Positions 19,278 to 28,649 of a stretch of 60,522 bases of DNA are shown piece by piece (within the stretch, counting starts at the first letter, position 1; each line of letters starts with the position of its first letter). Position numbers and translations under genes: made by a program. Origin of the DNA: Bacillota bacterium (GTDB taxonomy: Bacteria; Bacillota_A; Clostridia; Lachnospirales; Lachnospiraceae); NCBI GenBank assembly GCA_023443625.1, contig JAEZTQ010000058.1, positions 1 through 60,522 on the forward strand. Reading direction: 5' to 3'. The notes under the pieces were generated by a model. It was not told the origin of the DNA. It was given only the letters and a program-made list of their open reading frames with translations, and did not search any database.

Positions 19278-22200
19278 TCACTCCACTGATTTTAAAGATT
19301 CAATCATATCAATTTTTCTTAACTTAAAGTAGGTAACAACCTGCATCATAATAGATATTACAATTGTGATTAAGAAGGCCCACAGGAAACTAAATCCCTT
19401 GATATTTTTAAAATAAACGATAGCATCTCCTTCAATAATCTTAATAAGTATACGGTGCAGACCTATTCCCATAAGTAAACCAATGCCAATACTAATAAGG
19501 GATAAGAGAAGGGCCTCACGATATATATATTCATTAGTCTCCATATCCGTAAAACCCAGAACCTTGAGGGTGGCAATTTCACGTTTTCTTTCACTAATAT
19601 TAATGGAGGTTAAGTTATAAAGGACAATTATTGCCAATAAAGCTGCAACGCATACCAGTAATATGACTACATTATTTAATCCCTCATTACTATCATTGGC
19701 CAGTTTTAAAATCTCGTCTTTAAAGGATACATTGACAACTAGCTCACTATCAATTAAATTCTTTGCCAAAGTACTTTCTTCGCCTTCATAGGAAGCAGCA
19801 ATCATGTTAAAGGTTGGAGCTTTATTAAAGATCTCTTGGTATAGATTTTTGTTCATATAAATATAGTTTTGAACATAATTCTCAGCTACCTCTAAAACCG
19901 TAAAAGTATAAGACTTATTATTGATGTCCTTTACGGTAATCTCATCCCCTTTACCAATTTGATATACTTCTGCTAGCTTTAAAGATATGATAGCACCCTG
20001 ATCCTTTAGCGTTAACTCCTTACCCGTCTTTGCATTCACCAAATGAAAATACGCATAAAAGGAATCCTCATTCTCAGGAACAATCAAAAAGGTATCTAGT
20101 GATTTCTCTCCCTGAAAGCTTGTCACTGCTTCCTGCTTTAGCAGAGCCGGATTATCAACCCTTTCCTTCTGAAATAGTGTCTCTAGCTCTTGGGTGATTT
20201 GCGCTGTATCCTCTTTAAGAACGATTAAGTTATCATAGGTAAAGATTTCACTATATTGCTTCTGGGCTACTCCATTAATACTATCCTTAATTCCAAAGCC
20301 TGTTAGAAGTAATGTAGTACAACCAGCAATTCCAACAATGGTCATTAAGACCCTTTGCTTGTAGCGGAATATATTGCGTATTGTTACTTTCCAAGTAAAG
20401 GAGAGATACTTCCAAAGAAATGTCACTCTTTCTAGAAAGATGGTTTGGCCCTTCTTCGGTGGTATTGGTCTTGTTAAAACTGCCGGTTTCTCCTTTAATT
20501 CCTTATAACAGAAAAAAATAGTAACAAGGGTCATCAAGATAACCGCCACTCCTAAAATCAATATAAAGGTGGTTGGATTATACTGAATGGTTAGAGGCGG
20601 TAAAATGTATTGGAAACATAGATAGACTATTTTGGGAATAATCGTACATCCGATAAAGAAACCTGTTATAGCTCCTAGAACCGTTGCCGTTAATACATAA
20701 AATAAATAAGTTCCTATAATACTACTATCTTTGAACCCTAAAGAGGTTAAGGTCCCCAGCTCACCTCTTTCTTCTGTAATCATTCTTGCCATAGTGTTAG
20801 AGGTCATAAGTATAACAATAAGAATAAAAAACAAAGGAAAGAACTTGGCAACGGAGCTTATGGTATTGATACCAAATTCCAAATCTCCGTAACTAGCAAC
20901 CCCAGCCTCTCGATCTGAGATAATCCAGTTGGGTTTTGCAAGCTCTTGGAGTTCCTCTCTTGCATCAGCAATCTTCTTACTTGCATCTGCCATCTTCGTT
21001 GTAAAGGTAGCATAGTTTTTGTTATATTCCTCATAGCCCTCTACTAATTCTTGTTCATTCTTAGCTAACTCCTCCTTACCCTCTTTGATTTTCTCCTTAC
21101 CATCAGCGATTTCCTTCTTAAAGGTAGCTATCCCTTGATTTAGTTGGCCCTCCTGGGTGGTTAAGGTAGTAATAGATGTTCTTAGTTCTAATAGCCCTTC
21201 ATAAGCGCTGGTATACTCTGTTAACTGAGCTGCTACTTGAAGGTATTCGGCACTATCTGCAGCTAACCCACTCTGCTGCTCTTTCAACATACCAATGGCC
21301 GTACTTAATTCGTCTAATCTAATATCTATGGTATCTCTTTCTAAACCAAAGCTTTGTAAAGCGTCATTAATCTTCTTCTGAGCTCCCGCAATTTGCTTTT
21401 TATTCAAATCAAATTCTACTAATTGTTCTTTTTCTTTTAGTAGGAGCTCATTTTCTTTCCCTTCAAGTTCCTTCTTGGCATCTTCTAATTTTGATGCATT
21501 GGCATCTAAGAGATCTTTTGCCTCAGTAAATTCTTTTTCGGCAGTTTCCCTCTCATCTATCAACTTCTCTTCATTCTTATCTATTTCACTCTCAGCTTCA
21601 CTATAGATTTCCTGATAACGGGCATCCTCTCGTTGGCTCTTAAGGCCAATTAATTCATCCTTAAGATCAGCTACAATTGCATTATATTCCTTGGAATAGG
21701 CTGCCAGTTCTTGAACTCCCTCTGCTAACAGATAAATATGAGTATAGGTTTCCATAATAAAATTTTCTCTTGGTATAAATGCAAAGGATGAAAGCTTTCC
21801 ATCCCCGATGGAGGTTTTACCATAGGAATTCGATAAATAAAGAGGTGTTTCTACCGTTCCAACTACAGTAAATTCTTGATTTTTTAATTTATTTGTTACA
21901 TCACTGGTAATAATAACTTTATCCCCTACCTTATAGGTCTCATGATTGGCTAGAATTTCATCCTCCTTCTCAGGCATTCGTCCTTTTATTATTTTGGCAG
22001 TATTAACCCCATCTTCTATGGCTCTTATCCTAATTGCCTTACCTTGATCTAATACATCAAGAGAATAACTAGGGATTACTTCCTCAACCTTATCTAGCCC
22101 TTCTAATACCGCCACATCATCCTGAGTCAGTCCCATGGTACTTACAATCTGAAAGTCCATTAATTTATGTTCTTTGTTATACTGGGTTAAGGATACTATA

Positions 22201-22334
22201 ATATCTGGTGCACTTTCTCTAATACCCGCATAAAAGCCTATACCCACAAGAACAATGGTAAATAGTGATAGAAATCTACCTAAGGATTTCTTAATTTTAA
22301 TTAAAGTATTTTTATACAACAATGTAATCACCAC
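19278..22334 (-). CDS. FtsX-type ABC transporter permease with long coiled coil
   Basis: 1018 residues. One N-terminal membrane helix, a large extracytoplasmic region with a Lys/Glu-rich coiled coil at about residues 240-460, then two blocks of FtsX-like membrane helices (one near 490-620 with NTMARMITEERGELGTLTSLGF, one at the C terminus with SERKREIATLKVLGFTDMET). This is the duplicated-FtsX layout of large lipid, antimicrobial-peptide or envelope-stress exporters. The start is a GTG overlapping the ATPase gene by 7 bp; GTG at 22331 is equally possible. Its substrate is unknown; the divergent TetR gene suggests an inducible export function. Confidence 0.9.
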   Translation of the reverse strand: MVITLLYKNTLIKIKKSLGRFLSLFTIVLVGIGFYAGIRESAPDIIVSLTQYNKEHKLMDFQIVSTMGLTQDDVAVLEGLDKVEEVIPSYSLDVLDQGKAIRIRAIEDGVNTAKIIKGRMPEKEDEILANHETYKVGDKVIITSDVTNKLKNQEFTVVGTVETPLYLSNSYGKTSIGDGKLSSFAFIPRENFIMETYTHIYLLAEGVQELAAYSKEYNAIVADLKDELIGLKSQREDARYQEIYSEAESEIDKNEEKLIDERETAEKEFTEAKDLLDANASKLEDAKKELEGKENELLLKEKEQLVEFDLNKKQIAGAQKKINDALQSFGLERDTIDIRLDELSTAIGMLKEQQSGLAADSAEYLQVAAQLTEYTSAYEGLLELRTSITTLTTQEGQLNQGIATFKKEIADGKEKIKEGKEELAKNEQELVEGYEEYNKNYATFTTKMADASKKIADAREELQELAKPNWIISDREAGVASYGDLEFGINTISSVAKFFPLFFILIVILMTSNTMARMITEERGELGTLTSLGFKDSSIIGTYLFYVLTATVLGAITGFFIGCTIIPKIVYLCFQYILPPLTIQYNPTTFILILGVAVILMTLVTIFFCYKELKEKPAVLTRPIPPKKGQTIFLERVTFLWKYLSFTWKVTIRNIFRYKQRVLMTIVGIAGCTTLLLTGFGIKDSINGVAQKQYSEIFTYDNLIVLKEDTAQITQELETLFQKERVDNPALLKQEAVTSFQGEKSLDTFLIVPENEDSFYAYFHLVNAKTGKELTLKDQGAIISLKLAEVYQIGKGDEITVKDINNKSYTFTVLEVAENYVQNYIYMNKNLYQEIFNKAPTFNMIAASYEGEESTLAKNLIDSELVVNVSFKDEILKLANDSNEGLNNVVILLVCVAALLAIIVLYNLTSINISERKREIATLKVLGFTDMETNEYIYREALLLSLISIGIGLLMGIGLHRILIKIIEGDAIVYFKNIKGFSFLWAFLITIVISIMMQVVTYFKLRKIDMIESLKSVE

Positions 22335-23029
22335 ACAATTTCTTCCGCTTTTTTAGGATTTTCATTTATTATTACTTCCTTGACAGTTCCATTTTTTATT
22401 ATTATCACTTTATCTGCTATCTCTGCCAGAGCAGAATTATGAGTTATTAAAATGGTGGTTGTACCCATCTCTTTACAGGTATTTTGTAATAATTCAATAA
22501 TGCGCTGTCCCGTATGACTGTCAAGGGCACCCGTAGGTTCATCACAAAGAAGTAGCTTAGGATTTTTAGCAATAGCTCTTGCAATGGCCACCCGCTGCTG
22601 TTCACCTCCTGATAGCTGCGCAGGAAAATTATTAATACGGTCTAATAAGCCCACTTTTTCCATTATGGCTTTTGGATTTAGTGCATCAGGGCAAATCTGG
22701 CATGCCAACTCAACATTCTCAAGGGCTGTTAAATTCCCTACCAGATTATAGAATTGAAAAACAAAGCCAATATCCTTACGTCTATATTGAACCAATTCTT
22801 TTTTGTTATAACCATGAAGATGATTATTATCTACCATGATTTTACCTCCACTGGGGCTATCCATTCCCCCCAGTAAGTTGAGTACTGTGGTCTTTCCAGC
22901 ACCTGAAGGACCAAGAATTACTACAAGCTCCCCCTTTTCTACAGCAAAAGAACATCCCTCAACGGCTGAAATCTTTATATCTCCGATGATATATTCTTTC
23001 CTAACATCTTCTAATTCTATGAATGACAT
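22328..23029 (-). CDS. ABC transporter ATPase, LolD/MacB type
   Basis: 233 residues. Walker [11 protein letters not shown]-loop FVFQFYNL, signature [14 protein letters not shown] and Walker [13 protein letters not shown] are all intact. It is the partner ATPase of the overlapping FtsX-type permease. The spacer to the divergent TetR gene holds two AGTATAC direct repeats that could be the TetR operator. Confidence 0.95.
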   Translation of the reverse strand: MSFIELEDVRKEYIIGDIKISAVEGCSFAVEKGELVVILGPSGAGKTTVLNLLGGMDSPSGGKIMVDNNHLHGYNKKELVQYRRKDIGFVFQFYNLVGNLTALENVELACQICPDALNPKAIMEKVGLLDRINNFPAQLSGGEQQRVAIARAIAKNPKLLLCDEPTGALDSHTGQRIIELLQNTCKEMGTTTILITHNSALAEIADKVIIIKNGTVKEVIINENPKKAEEIVW

Positions 23030-23046
23030 ATGAACCCTCCGAATTT

Positions 23047-23087
23047 AGTATACACAGTGTTGACTATTAATCATTATATCAGTATAC
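23047..23087. promoter_or_regulatory. Candidate TetR operator between exporter and tetR
   Basis: Two direct copies of AGTATAC (23047-23053 and 23081-23087), each followed by an ACAxTG(TT)GA-like stretch, lie in the 169-bp divergent spacer, and TTGACT lies between them. This position suits a repressor acting on both genes. Confidence 0.35.
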
Positions 23088-23198
23088 TTACATTGAGAAA
23101 TAACTGCAACAGACAGATAATTAAAAATTGGTATTTGAACAACACTTCCAAGGAATATGTTGATTAGTTATAAAAACTTTATAATTAGGGGGACTGAC

Positions 23199-23768
23199 AT
23201 GGAAAAAAAAGTGGATCGACGTGTAAAATACACTTTGATGGTGATCAAGAATAGTTTTATCAAATTATTAAAAGAAAAATCCATATCTAAGATAACGATT
23301 AAAGAAATATGTGAAGAAGCAGATATTAATCGTGCCACTTTTTATGCTCATTTTAGGGATCAGCAGGATTTATTACATCAGATTGAGAGTGATGTGATGA
23401 AGGACATCAAACAGTTTTTAAAGAGCTATGATTTTGATAAGAATATTCTCTACCCTATTGATGCTACAGAAAAGATTTTAGAATATATTGGAGAAAATGC
23501 AGAGCTATTTAGCTTATTATTAAATTCCAATGGTGATATTAAATTTCACCAGGAAGTAATAGATATCATTGGCAAGCAACATTTTATCCCTATCATGGAT
23601 AGTGATACTTTGAAGGACGATGATAAGGAATATATTTTTCATTTTCTAGCCTGCGGTGCTGTAGGGTCCATCCAAATGTGGTTAAATGATGGCATGAAAA
23701 AGCCTGCCAGAGAAATGGCAGAGCTTATACTAAAAACAGCTGTTAACGGCAGATCTTCCTTCTTATGA
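23199..23768 (+). CDS. TetR/AcrR-family regulator
   Basis: About 189 residues. Helix-turn-helix near residues 25-50 (ITIKEICEEADINRATFYAHFRDQQDLL), with a C-terminal dimer/ligand domain of the Lachnospiraceae TetR type. A longer frame begins at 23157, but ATG 23199 follows AGGGGG at proper spacing and starts the typical KVDRRVKYT leader, so it is chosen. It is divergent from the ABC exporter and most likely represses it. Confidence 0.9.
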   Translation: MEKKVDRRVKYTLMVIKNSFIKLLKEKSISKITIKEICEEADINRATFYAHFRDQQDLLHQIESDVMKDIKQFLKSYDFDKNILYPIDATEKILEYIGENAELFSLLLNSNGDIKFHQEVIDIIGKQHFIPIMDSDTLKDDDKEYIFHFLACGAVGSIQMWLNDGMKKPAREMAELILKTAVNGRSSFL

Positions 23769-23857
23769 TATACTCCATTAGGGTATAGCTATATCCAACC
23801 GCTGATGCTAACACCTTAGGGTACTGGAGGTCATCAAAGATAGGAATAATCAAATCT

Positions 23858-24433
23858 TTATTTTCTTACACCTAGAAAACCAAAGCCAGCTCCGCAGATT
23901 CCACCTAAAATATGCGCTGCATGTGCTATACCATCCTCTTTGCCAATTCCACTTATTATTTCACCGCCCAAATAAATGATAACAACCAAAATCAAGGTTA
24001 TAGGTATCCTACCTTCTTTCATACCAGCTACCGACGACAGGACAATCATCATAAAGACGATACCGCTGGCTCCTAACAATATATTATGAGGATAAACTAT
24101 AATATAAAACAATGCAGAGACCAGTGCAGTAATAACAATCATAATAGAGAACATCTTTGAAGTATACTTTTCTTCCAGTATTGGTCCCAATACCAAGAAT
24201 AGAACCATGTTTCCTGCATAATGCTCCCAGTTAGCATGTCCTAATACATGTCCAAATAATCTCAGATAGGTAAGGGGATTAACCCAGGAAGATTTATATA
24301 CGCCAAACAATAATCTTGTTGTTTCTCCCTTTGTTAAGTAACCCAATAATAAGGCTACCAAGGATACAAGGGCAAAGGTTAAAGTTACAGGGGAATTATA
24401 TTGAAATCTACTAAGTATTTTTTTCATAGTCAC
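23858..24433 (-). CDS. Rhomboid-family intramembrane serine protease
   Basis: 191 residues, about six membrane helices. Catalytic Ser in GASG (S123) and catalytic His in the last helix (H174 in HAAHILGG). The oxyanion HxxxxHxxxN-type stretch is GHANWEHYAGN. The compact size fits the basic six-helix rhomboid form. It cleaves membrane-anchored substrates within the bilayer; its target is unknown. An alternative start is the second Met two codons in. It is convergent with tetR, has its own promoter, and no terminator is obvious between the two. Confidence 0.9.
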   Translation of the reverse strand: MTMKKILSRFQYNSPVTLTFALVSLVALLLGYLTKGETTRLLFGVYKSSWVNPLTYLRLFGHVLGHANWEHYAGNMVLFLVLGPILEEKYTSKMFSIMIVITALVSALFYIIVYPHNILLGASGIVFMMIVLSSVAGMKEGRIPITLILVVIIYLGGEIISGIGKEDGIAHAAHILGGICGAGFGFLGVRK

Positions 24434-24765
24434 ACCTTTATATTTTTATTAATTAGAAATTTCTATTATAGCTCTAATCATTTCCATTATAAAGTAATTT
24501 TATCTCTTTTACAATACCAGTACAAACAAGAGTTACGACCAGGTATATGGAAGGCTTCATATGCAAATTCGTTTGTGTTATTCGCCACGATGTACATCCA
24601 AAGAAGGTTGTTATTAAATAGGACATAATTTCCTATAAGTAAGAAGTGTCAGCTTGTTACTTAGCGCCCGAGGGGATTGCGAAGCAATATACTTCCTTGC
24701 CACAAGGTGCGCACCCATAGCGGAGCGTTTTATTCAATAGGATGTAATGTTCTCGTATTGAATAA
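24434..24765. other. Intergenic region with G+C-rich palindromes
   Basis: Apart from the rhomboid promoter, no credible gene is seen. 24661-24730 is unusually G+C-rich and palindromic (ATTGCgaaGCAAT, GGTGCGCACC), and 24728-24767 is a perfect 12-bp inverted repeat TTTTATTCAATA/TATTGAATAAAA. It may be a small interspersed intergenic repeat or a structured RNA end. Short open frames at 24474-24626 are considered unlikely. Confidence 0.45.
24486..24514 (-). promoter_or_regulatory. Promoter of the rhomboid gene
   Basis: On the minus strand TTGTAA, 17-bp spacer, TATAAT, about 50 bp before the rhomboid start codon. Confidence 0.6.
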
Positions 24766-24801
24766 AAATCAGGCGTGATTCCTAGGAATCACGCCTGATT
24801 T
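24766..24801 (-). terminator. Terminator of the opp operon
   Basis: Perfect 36-bp palindrome with AAATCAGGCGTGATTCC arms, ending in ATTTTTAT on the minus strand, 45 bp after the oppA stop. Confidence 0.9.
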
Positions 24802-24845
24802 CTACTTAATTAAGTTAGAAACACCTTAATATAATTTATCTATAA

Positions 24846-26513
24846 TTATTCAGCAATATCAGCATACATAAAGAACCAGTAGCCATAAGGTGAATGCCAA
24901 GCACCTGTTATCTTGCTGTCTTGTAAATAGAAATCATTATAATATGCAATAGGAATACAACCTGCCTCATCCATCAAAATGTCTTCTGCTTTATGAAGTG
25001 CTGCGGAGCGCTCAGCTGCATCAATTGTTGTACGAGATAATTCCATTGCTGCATCGAAATCAGCATTATTGAACTTACCATCATTATTACCATTGGTACT
25101 ATATAGAAGGTCTAACATGTTAGAAGCATCACTATAGTCTCCTACCCAACCATTTCTGGCTGCATCGAACTCACCATTACGACGCATAGGTGTAAAGCTG
25201 GACCATTCTACTATTTCTACTTCTAAAGTAACACCTAATTCTGCCCATGCTTGTTGTAAATATTCAGCTACAACTTTATGATATCCAGATTCATTCGTAG
25301 TGTACTTAATCTTAGGTAAGCCTTCACCATTAGGATATCCAGCTTCTGCCAGAAGTTTTTTAGCTTCTTCAAGGTTTGCTTCAAAATTAGCGGTATCAAT
25401 ATAAGGCTTGCCACCATTAGCATTGTCCATGAAAGAACTACCATCGGTATCTGCCCAGCCAGGTCCCATGTAATTACTTGCAGGTGTATAAGTTCCCTGC
25501 ATTAATGTATTAGCAACATATTCTCTGTCGATAGAAAGACTTAATGCTTTTCTTACTGCAGCATTATCAAAAGGTGCTCTATTAACATTTAAAGAAACAT
25601 AATATGTTCCAATAATTGGCTCTACATAGAAATCTTCTTTCTCCTGAAGGCTAGGTATTTCTTCTGTAGGAACGTCTTTAATCATAAGAACTTCGCCTGA
25701 TTGATATGCACTGTAAGCCGCATTAGCATCTTCCATTAATACAAACTTAATGCTATCAAGCTTAATAGCACTTGCATTCCAGTAATTCTCGTTCTTTGAC
25801 ATAATAATATGAGAACCAGGTACCCATTCAGTAACATGGAAAGGACCATTACTAATATAAGTTTCAGCCTTTGTTGCCCAAGCATCGCCATTTGCTTCAA
25901 TTGTAGCCTGCTGAACAGGGCTTAAAGTTGCAAATGCTGCAAGACTTGCAAAGAATGGACAGTTATCAGATAATTCAACAACGAAAGTAGTATCATCTGG
26001 TGCAGATACACCTAAAGCGTCAAGATTACCTGTTATAGCCTCATCATAGCCTTTAACCATAGAAAGAACTGTTTCTGCATAAGGAGCTGCAACCATAGGG
26101 TCAGTTACACGTTTCCAACTGTAAACGAAATCCTTTGCTGTAAGTGGTGTACCGTCAGACCACTTTAATCCTTCACGTAACTTAAAAGTCCAGGTTAATC
26201 CATCATCAGACACTGTATAAGATTCTGCTTGTCCAGGAGCAATCTGGTTGTCCTTATCAATTATTAATAAAGTCTCGTGGGAATGTAAAATCATATTACC
26301 ACCATCTACTGCACTGTTTAAGGCAGGGTCAATGGTCTCAGGATCCGGACCAATCTGAACAGCTAATTGTTTCTCACTTGCTTTATTCTCATCTTGAGTT
26401 GTTCCAGAGTTATTGTCTGGATTTTTTTTGGTGTCCTTAGTGCCACATGCTGCTAAGCCTATTGTGCTTAGAGCCAACACTGCAGCCAATAAAAGTACTG
26501 CAATTTTTTTCAT
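24846..26513 (-). CDS. oppA: Oligopeptide-binding lipoprotein OppA
   Basis: 555 residues. Lipoprotein signal with lipobox LAAC at about residue 22. The remainder is a family-5 solute-binding protein: DPETIDPALN near the start, LREGLKWSDGTPLTAKDFVYSWKR in the core and the YGYWFFMYADI end. It captures extracellular oligopeptides for the OppBCDF complex. It is the last gene of the operon and the hairpin terminator follows. The position after oppF, not before oppB, is less common but seen in Firmicutes. Confidence 0.95.
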   Translation of the reverse strand: MKKIAVLLLAAVLALSTIGLAACGTKDTKKNPDNNSGTTQDENKASEKQLAVQIGPDPETIDPALNSAVDGGNMILHSHETLLIIDKDNQIAPGQAESYTVSDDGLTWTFKLREGLKWSDGTPLTAKDFVYSWKRVTDPMVAAPYAETVLSMVKGYDEAITGNLDALGVSAPDDTTFVVELSDNCPFFASLAAFATLSPVQQATIEANGDAWATKAETYISNGPFHVTEWVPGSHIIMSKNENYWNASAIKLDSIKFVLMEDANAAYSAYQSGEVLMIKDVPTEEIPSLQEKEDFYVEPIIGTYYVSLNVNRAPFDNAAVRKALSLSIDREYVANTLMQGTYTPASNYMGPGWADTDGSSFMDNANGGKPYIDTANFEANLEEAKKLLAEAGYPNGEGLPKIKYTTNESGYHKVVAEYLQQAWAELGVTLEVEIVEWSSFTPMRRNGEFDAARNGWVGDYSDASNMLDLLYSTNGNNDGKFNNADFDAAMELSRTTIDAAERSAALHKAEDILMDEAGCIPIAYYNDFYLQDSKITGAWHSPYGYWFFMYADIAE

Positions 26514-26614
26514 ACTTTTTCCTCCTGTTTGTTAAAACTAGTTTATGATTAGCTCTTTATATATAAACAATTTGCATAATCCCCTTAAATATACAAACTG
26601 CTATACACTTCCTA

Positions 26615-27604
26615 TTAGTTAAGCTTGTCCAAATGATGACATGCCGCAAAATGTCCTGGTTTAACTTCCTTAAACTCTGGTTCTACCTGGGCACACTTCT
26701 CATCTGCATAAGGACATCTTGTTCTAAATCTACATCCTGAGGGAGGATTTAAAGGACTTGGAACATCTCCCTGTAGAGTGATTCGTTGACTTTCCCTAGC
26801 TACCTTAGGATCAGCCACAGGTATGGCTGAAATCAAAGACCTGGTATAGGGATGCATGTTATGAAAGGTTAATTCATAACTGTCTGCTAATTCCACAAGT
26901 TTACCAAGGTACATAACTCCAATTCTATTGGAAATATGTTTTACCACTGATAAATCATGGGCGATAAATAAATAAGTTAATCCAAACTCAGCTTGTAAGT
27001 CCTCAAACATATTAACCACCTGAGCTTGAATGGAAACATCCAAAGCAGAAATAGGCTCATCACATACAATAAATTCTGGATCAACTGCAAGAGCACGGGC
27101 TATGCCTACTCTTTGTCGTTGGCCACCAGAGAATTCATGGGGGTAACGATTGGCATGCTCTGAATTAAGTCCTACTTTTTCAAGCATGGAGATTACCTTG
27201 TCCTGTCTGTCTTTTTTACTTTCTGCTAATTTATGAATATCAATTGCTTCACCGACAATATCTGACACCGTCATTCGAGGATCAAGACTGGCATAAGGGT
27301 CCTGGAATACAATTTGCATTTTTCTACGATAAGGTAACATATTAAGAGCAATTTTTTTCTCACTGTCAAAAACAACCTTATTATCATAAGTTATCTTTCC
27401 AGCGGTTGGTTCATATAGACGAAGCAAGCTTCTTCCTGTGGTAGTTTTACCACATCCACTTTCTCCGACTAATCCTAAGGTTTCTCCCTTATTAATATAG
27501 AAGGAAACATCATCTACTGCCTTAACATATTTTTTATTCTTACCAAATCCCCCTAGAGGAAAATATTGTTTTAAATGTTCTATCTCTATTAGCTTTTTAC
27601 TCAT
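26615..27604 (-). CDS. oppF: Oligopeptide ABC transporter ATPase OppF
   Basis: 329 residues. Walker A GESGCGKTT, signature FSGGQRQRVGIARAL, Walker B FIVCDEPISALD, plus the C-terminal Opp/Dpp domain with a cysteine-rich CRFRTRCPYADEKC motif typical of the family (probable [4Fe-4S] ligands). Overlaps oppD by 4 bp. Confidence 0.95.
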   Translation of the reverse strand: MSKKLIEIEHLKQYFPLGGFGKNKKYVKAVDDVSFYINKGETLGLVGESGCGKTTTGRSLLRLYEPTAGKITYDNKVVFDSEKKIALNMLPYRRKMQIVFQDPYASLDPRMTVSDIVGEAIDIHKLAESKKDRQDKVISMLEKVGLNSEHANRYPHEFSGGQRQRVGIARALAVDPEFIVCDEPISALDVSIQAQVVNMFEDLQAEFGLTYLFIAHDLSVVKHISNRIGVMYLGKLVELADSYELTFHNMHPYTRSLISAIPVADPKVARESQRITLQGDVPSPLNPPSGCRFRTRCPYADEKCAQVEPEFKEVKPGHFAACHHLDKLN

Positions 27605-28632
27605 TGCACAGCACCTCCTTCTGACTCTTTATGGGCTGTATTCTTAGTTTCCTCCAGCTCTTTTTTCTGGTTCATGAAACATTGAGTATAATGAGTCTCA
27701 CTAATATGTGTTACTGGAGGCATTTCTCTCAAACAAATTTTCATAGCATTACTACATCTTGGTGCAAATGGACATCCCTTGGGAGGATTTAACATATCTA
27801 TGGGTGTTCCTTCAATAGGCACTAACCTCTCATGATGTGTAGCATCAAGTCTTGGAATACTTAAAAGCAATCCCTTGGTATACTCATGTTTAGGATTATA
27901 GAAGATTTCATCAGTGGTTCCATACTCCACTATTTTACCAGCATACATAACTGCGATCTTCTCACACATGCTTGCCACAATACCCAAATCATGGGTAATC
28001 ATAATGATTGCCATGCCAAGTTTATCTTTTAATTCTTGCATTAACTCAATTATCTGCGCCTGTATTGTTACGTCTAGAGCTGTTGTCGGCTCATCTGCAA
28101 TAAGGAGCTTAGGTTCACAAGCCAAAGCAATAGCAATCATGACACGTTGGCGCATACCACCGGATAACTCATGAGGATATTGTTTTAATCTTTTTTGCGG
28201 CTCATTAATACCAACTAAAGTCAGTAATTCGATTGCTCGCTCCCGGGCTCTCTTTTTATCTACTTTCTTATGAAGTAAAATTACTTCCATGATTTGATTA
28301 CCAATAGTAAACACTGGATTAAGACTAGTCATGGGATCCTGAAATATGATGGATACTTCATTTCCTCTAATCTTGCTAATCTGTTTTTCCTTCATCTTAT
28401 CAACCCTATGACCATTAAAATCAATGGTACCACCAATGAGTTTACCTGGATGAGCAGTTAATCCCATAAGGCTGTAAGCAGTTACGGATTTACCAGAACC
28501 ACTCTCGCCCACGATGCCTAGGACTTCGCCCTCTTTCAAATGAAAGGATACATCATTGAGCGCTTTCACCTCGCCTGCTGGCGTGAAGAATGATAGCTTT
28601 TCGTTCTTTATTTCAACTAAATATTTTTCCAT
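27601..28632 (-). CDS. oppD: Oligopeptide ABC transporter ATPase OppD
   Basis: 343 residues. Walker A GESGSGKSV, signature LSGGMRQRVMIAIAL, Walker B LLIADEPTTALD and the C-terminal CPFAPRCSNAMKIC cysteine cluster. It lies 17 bp after oppC and overlaps oppF by 4 bp. The OppD/OppF heterodimer powers peptide import. Confidence 0.95.
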   Translation of the reverse strand: MEKYLVEIKNEKLSFFTPAGEVKALNDVSFHLKEGEVLGIVGESGSGKSVTAYSLMGLTAHPGKLIGGTIDFNGHRVDKMKEKQISKIRGNEVSIIFQDPMTSLNPVFTIGNQIMEVILLHKKVDKKRARERAIELLTLVGINEPQKRLKQYPHELSGGMRQRVMIAIALACEPKLLIADEPTTALDVTIQAQIIELMQELKDKLGMAIIMITHDLGIVASMCEKIAVMYAGKIVEYGTTDEIFYNPKHEYTKGLLLSIPRLDATHHERLVPIEGTPIDMLNPPKGCPFAPRCSNAMKICLREMPPVTHISETHYTQCFMNQKKELEETKNTAHKESEGGAVQ

Positions 28633-28649
28633 CTTAACGCATCCTTTCC

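Noticed and set aside
23770..23857. Terminator between tetR and the rhomboid gene
   Set aside because: Only a short TATAGCTATA palindrome is present, without a stable stem or T-run.
24474..24626. Possible 50-residue minus-strand gene (starting MSYLITTFFG) and an overlapping frame ending CKRDKITL
   Set aside because: Two frames compete, the rhomboid promoter lies inside them, and neither resembles a known family. Kept out of the gene list.
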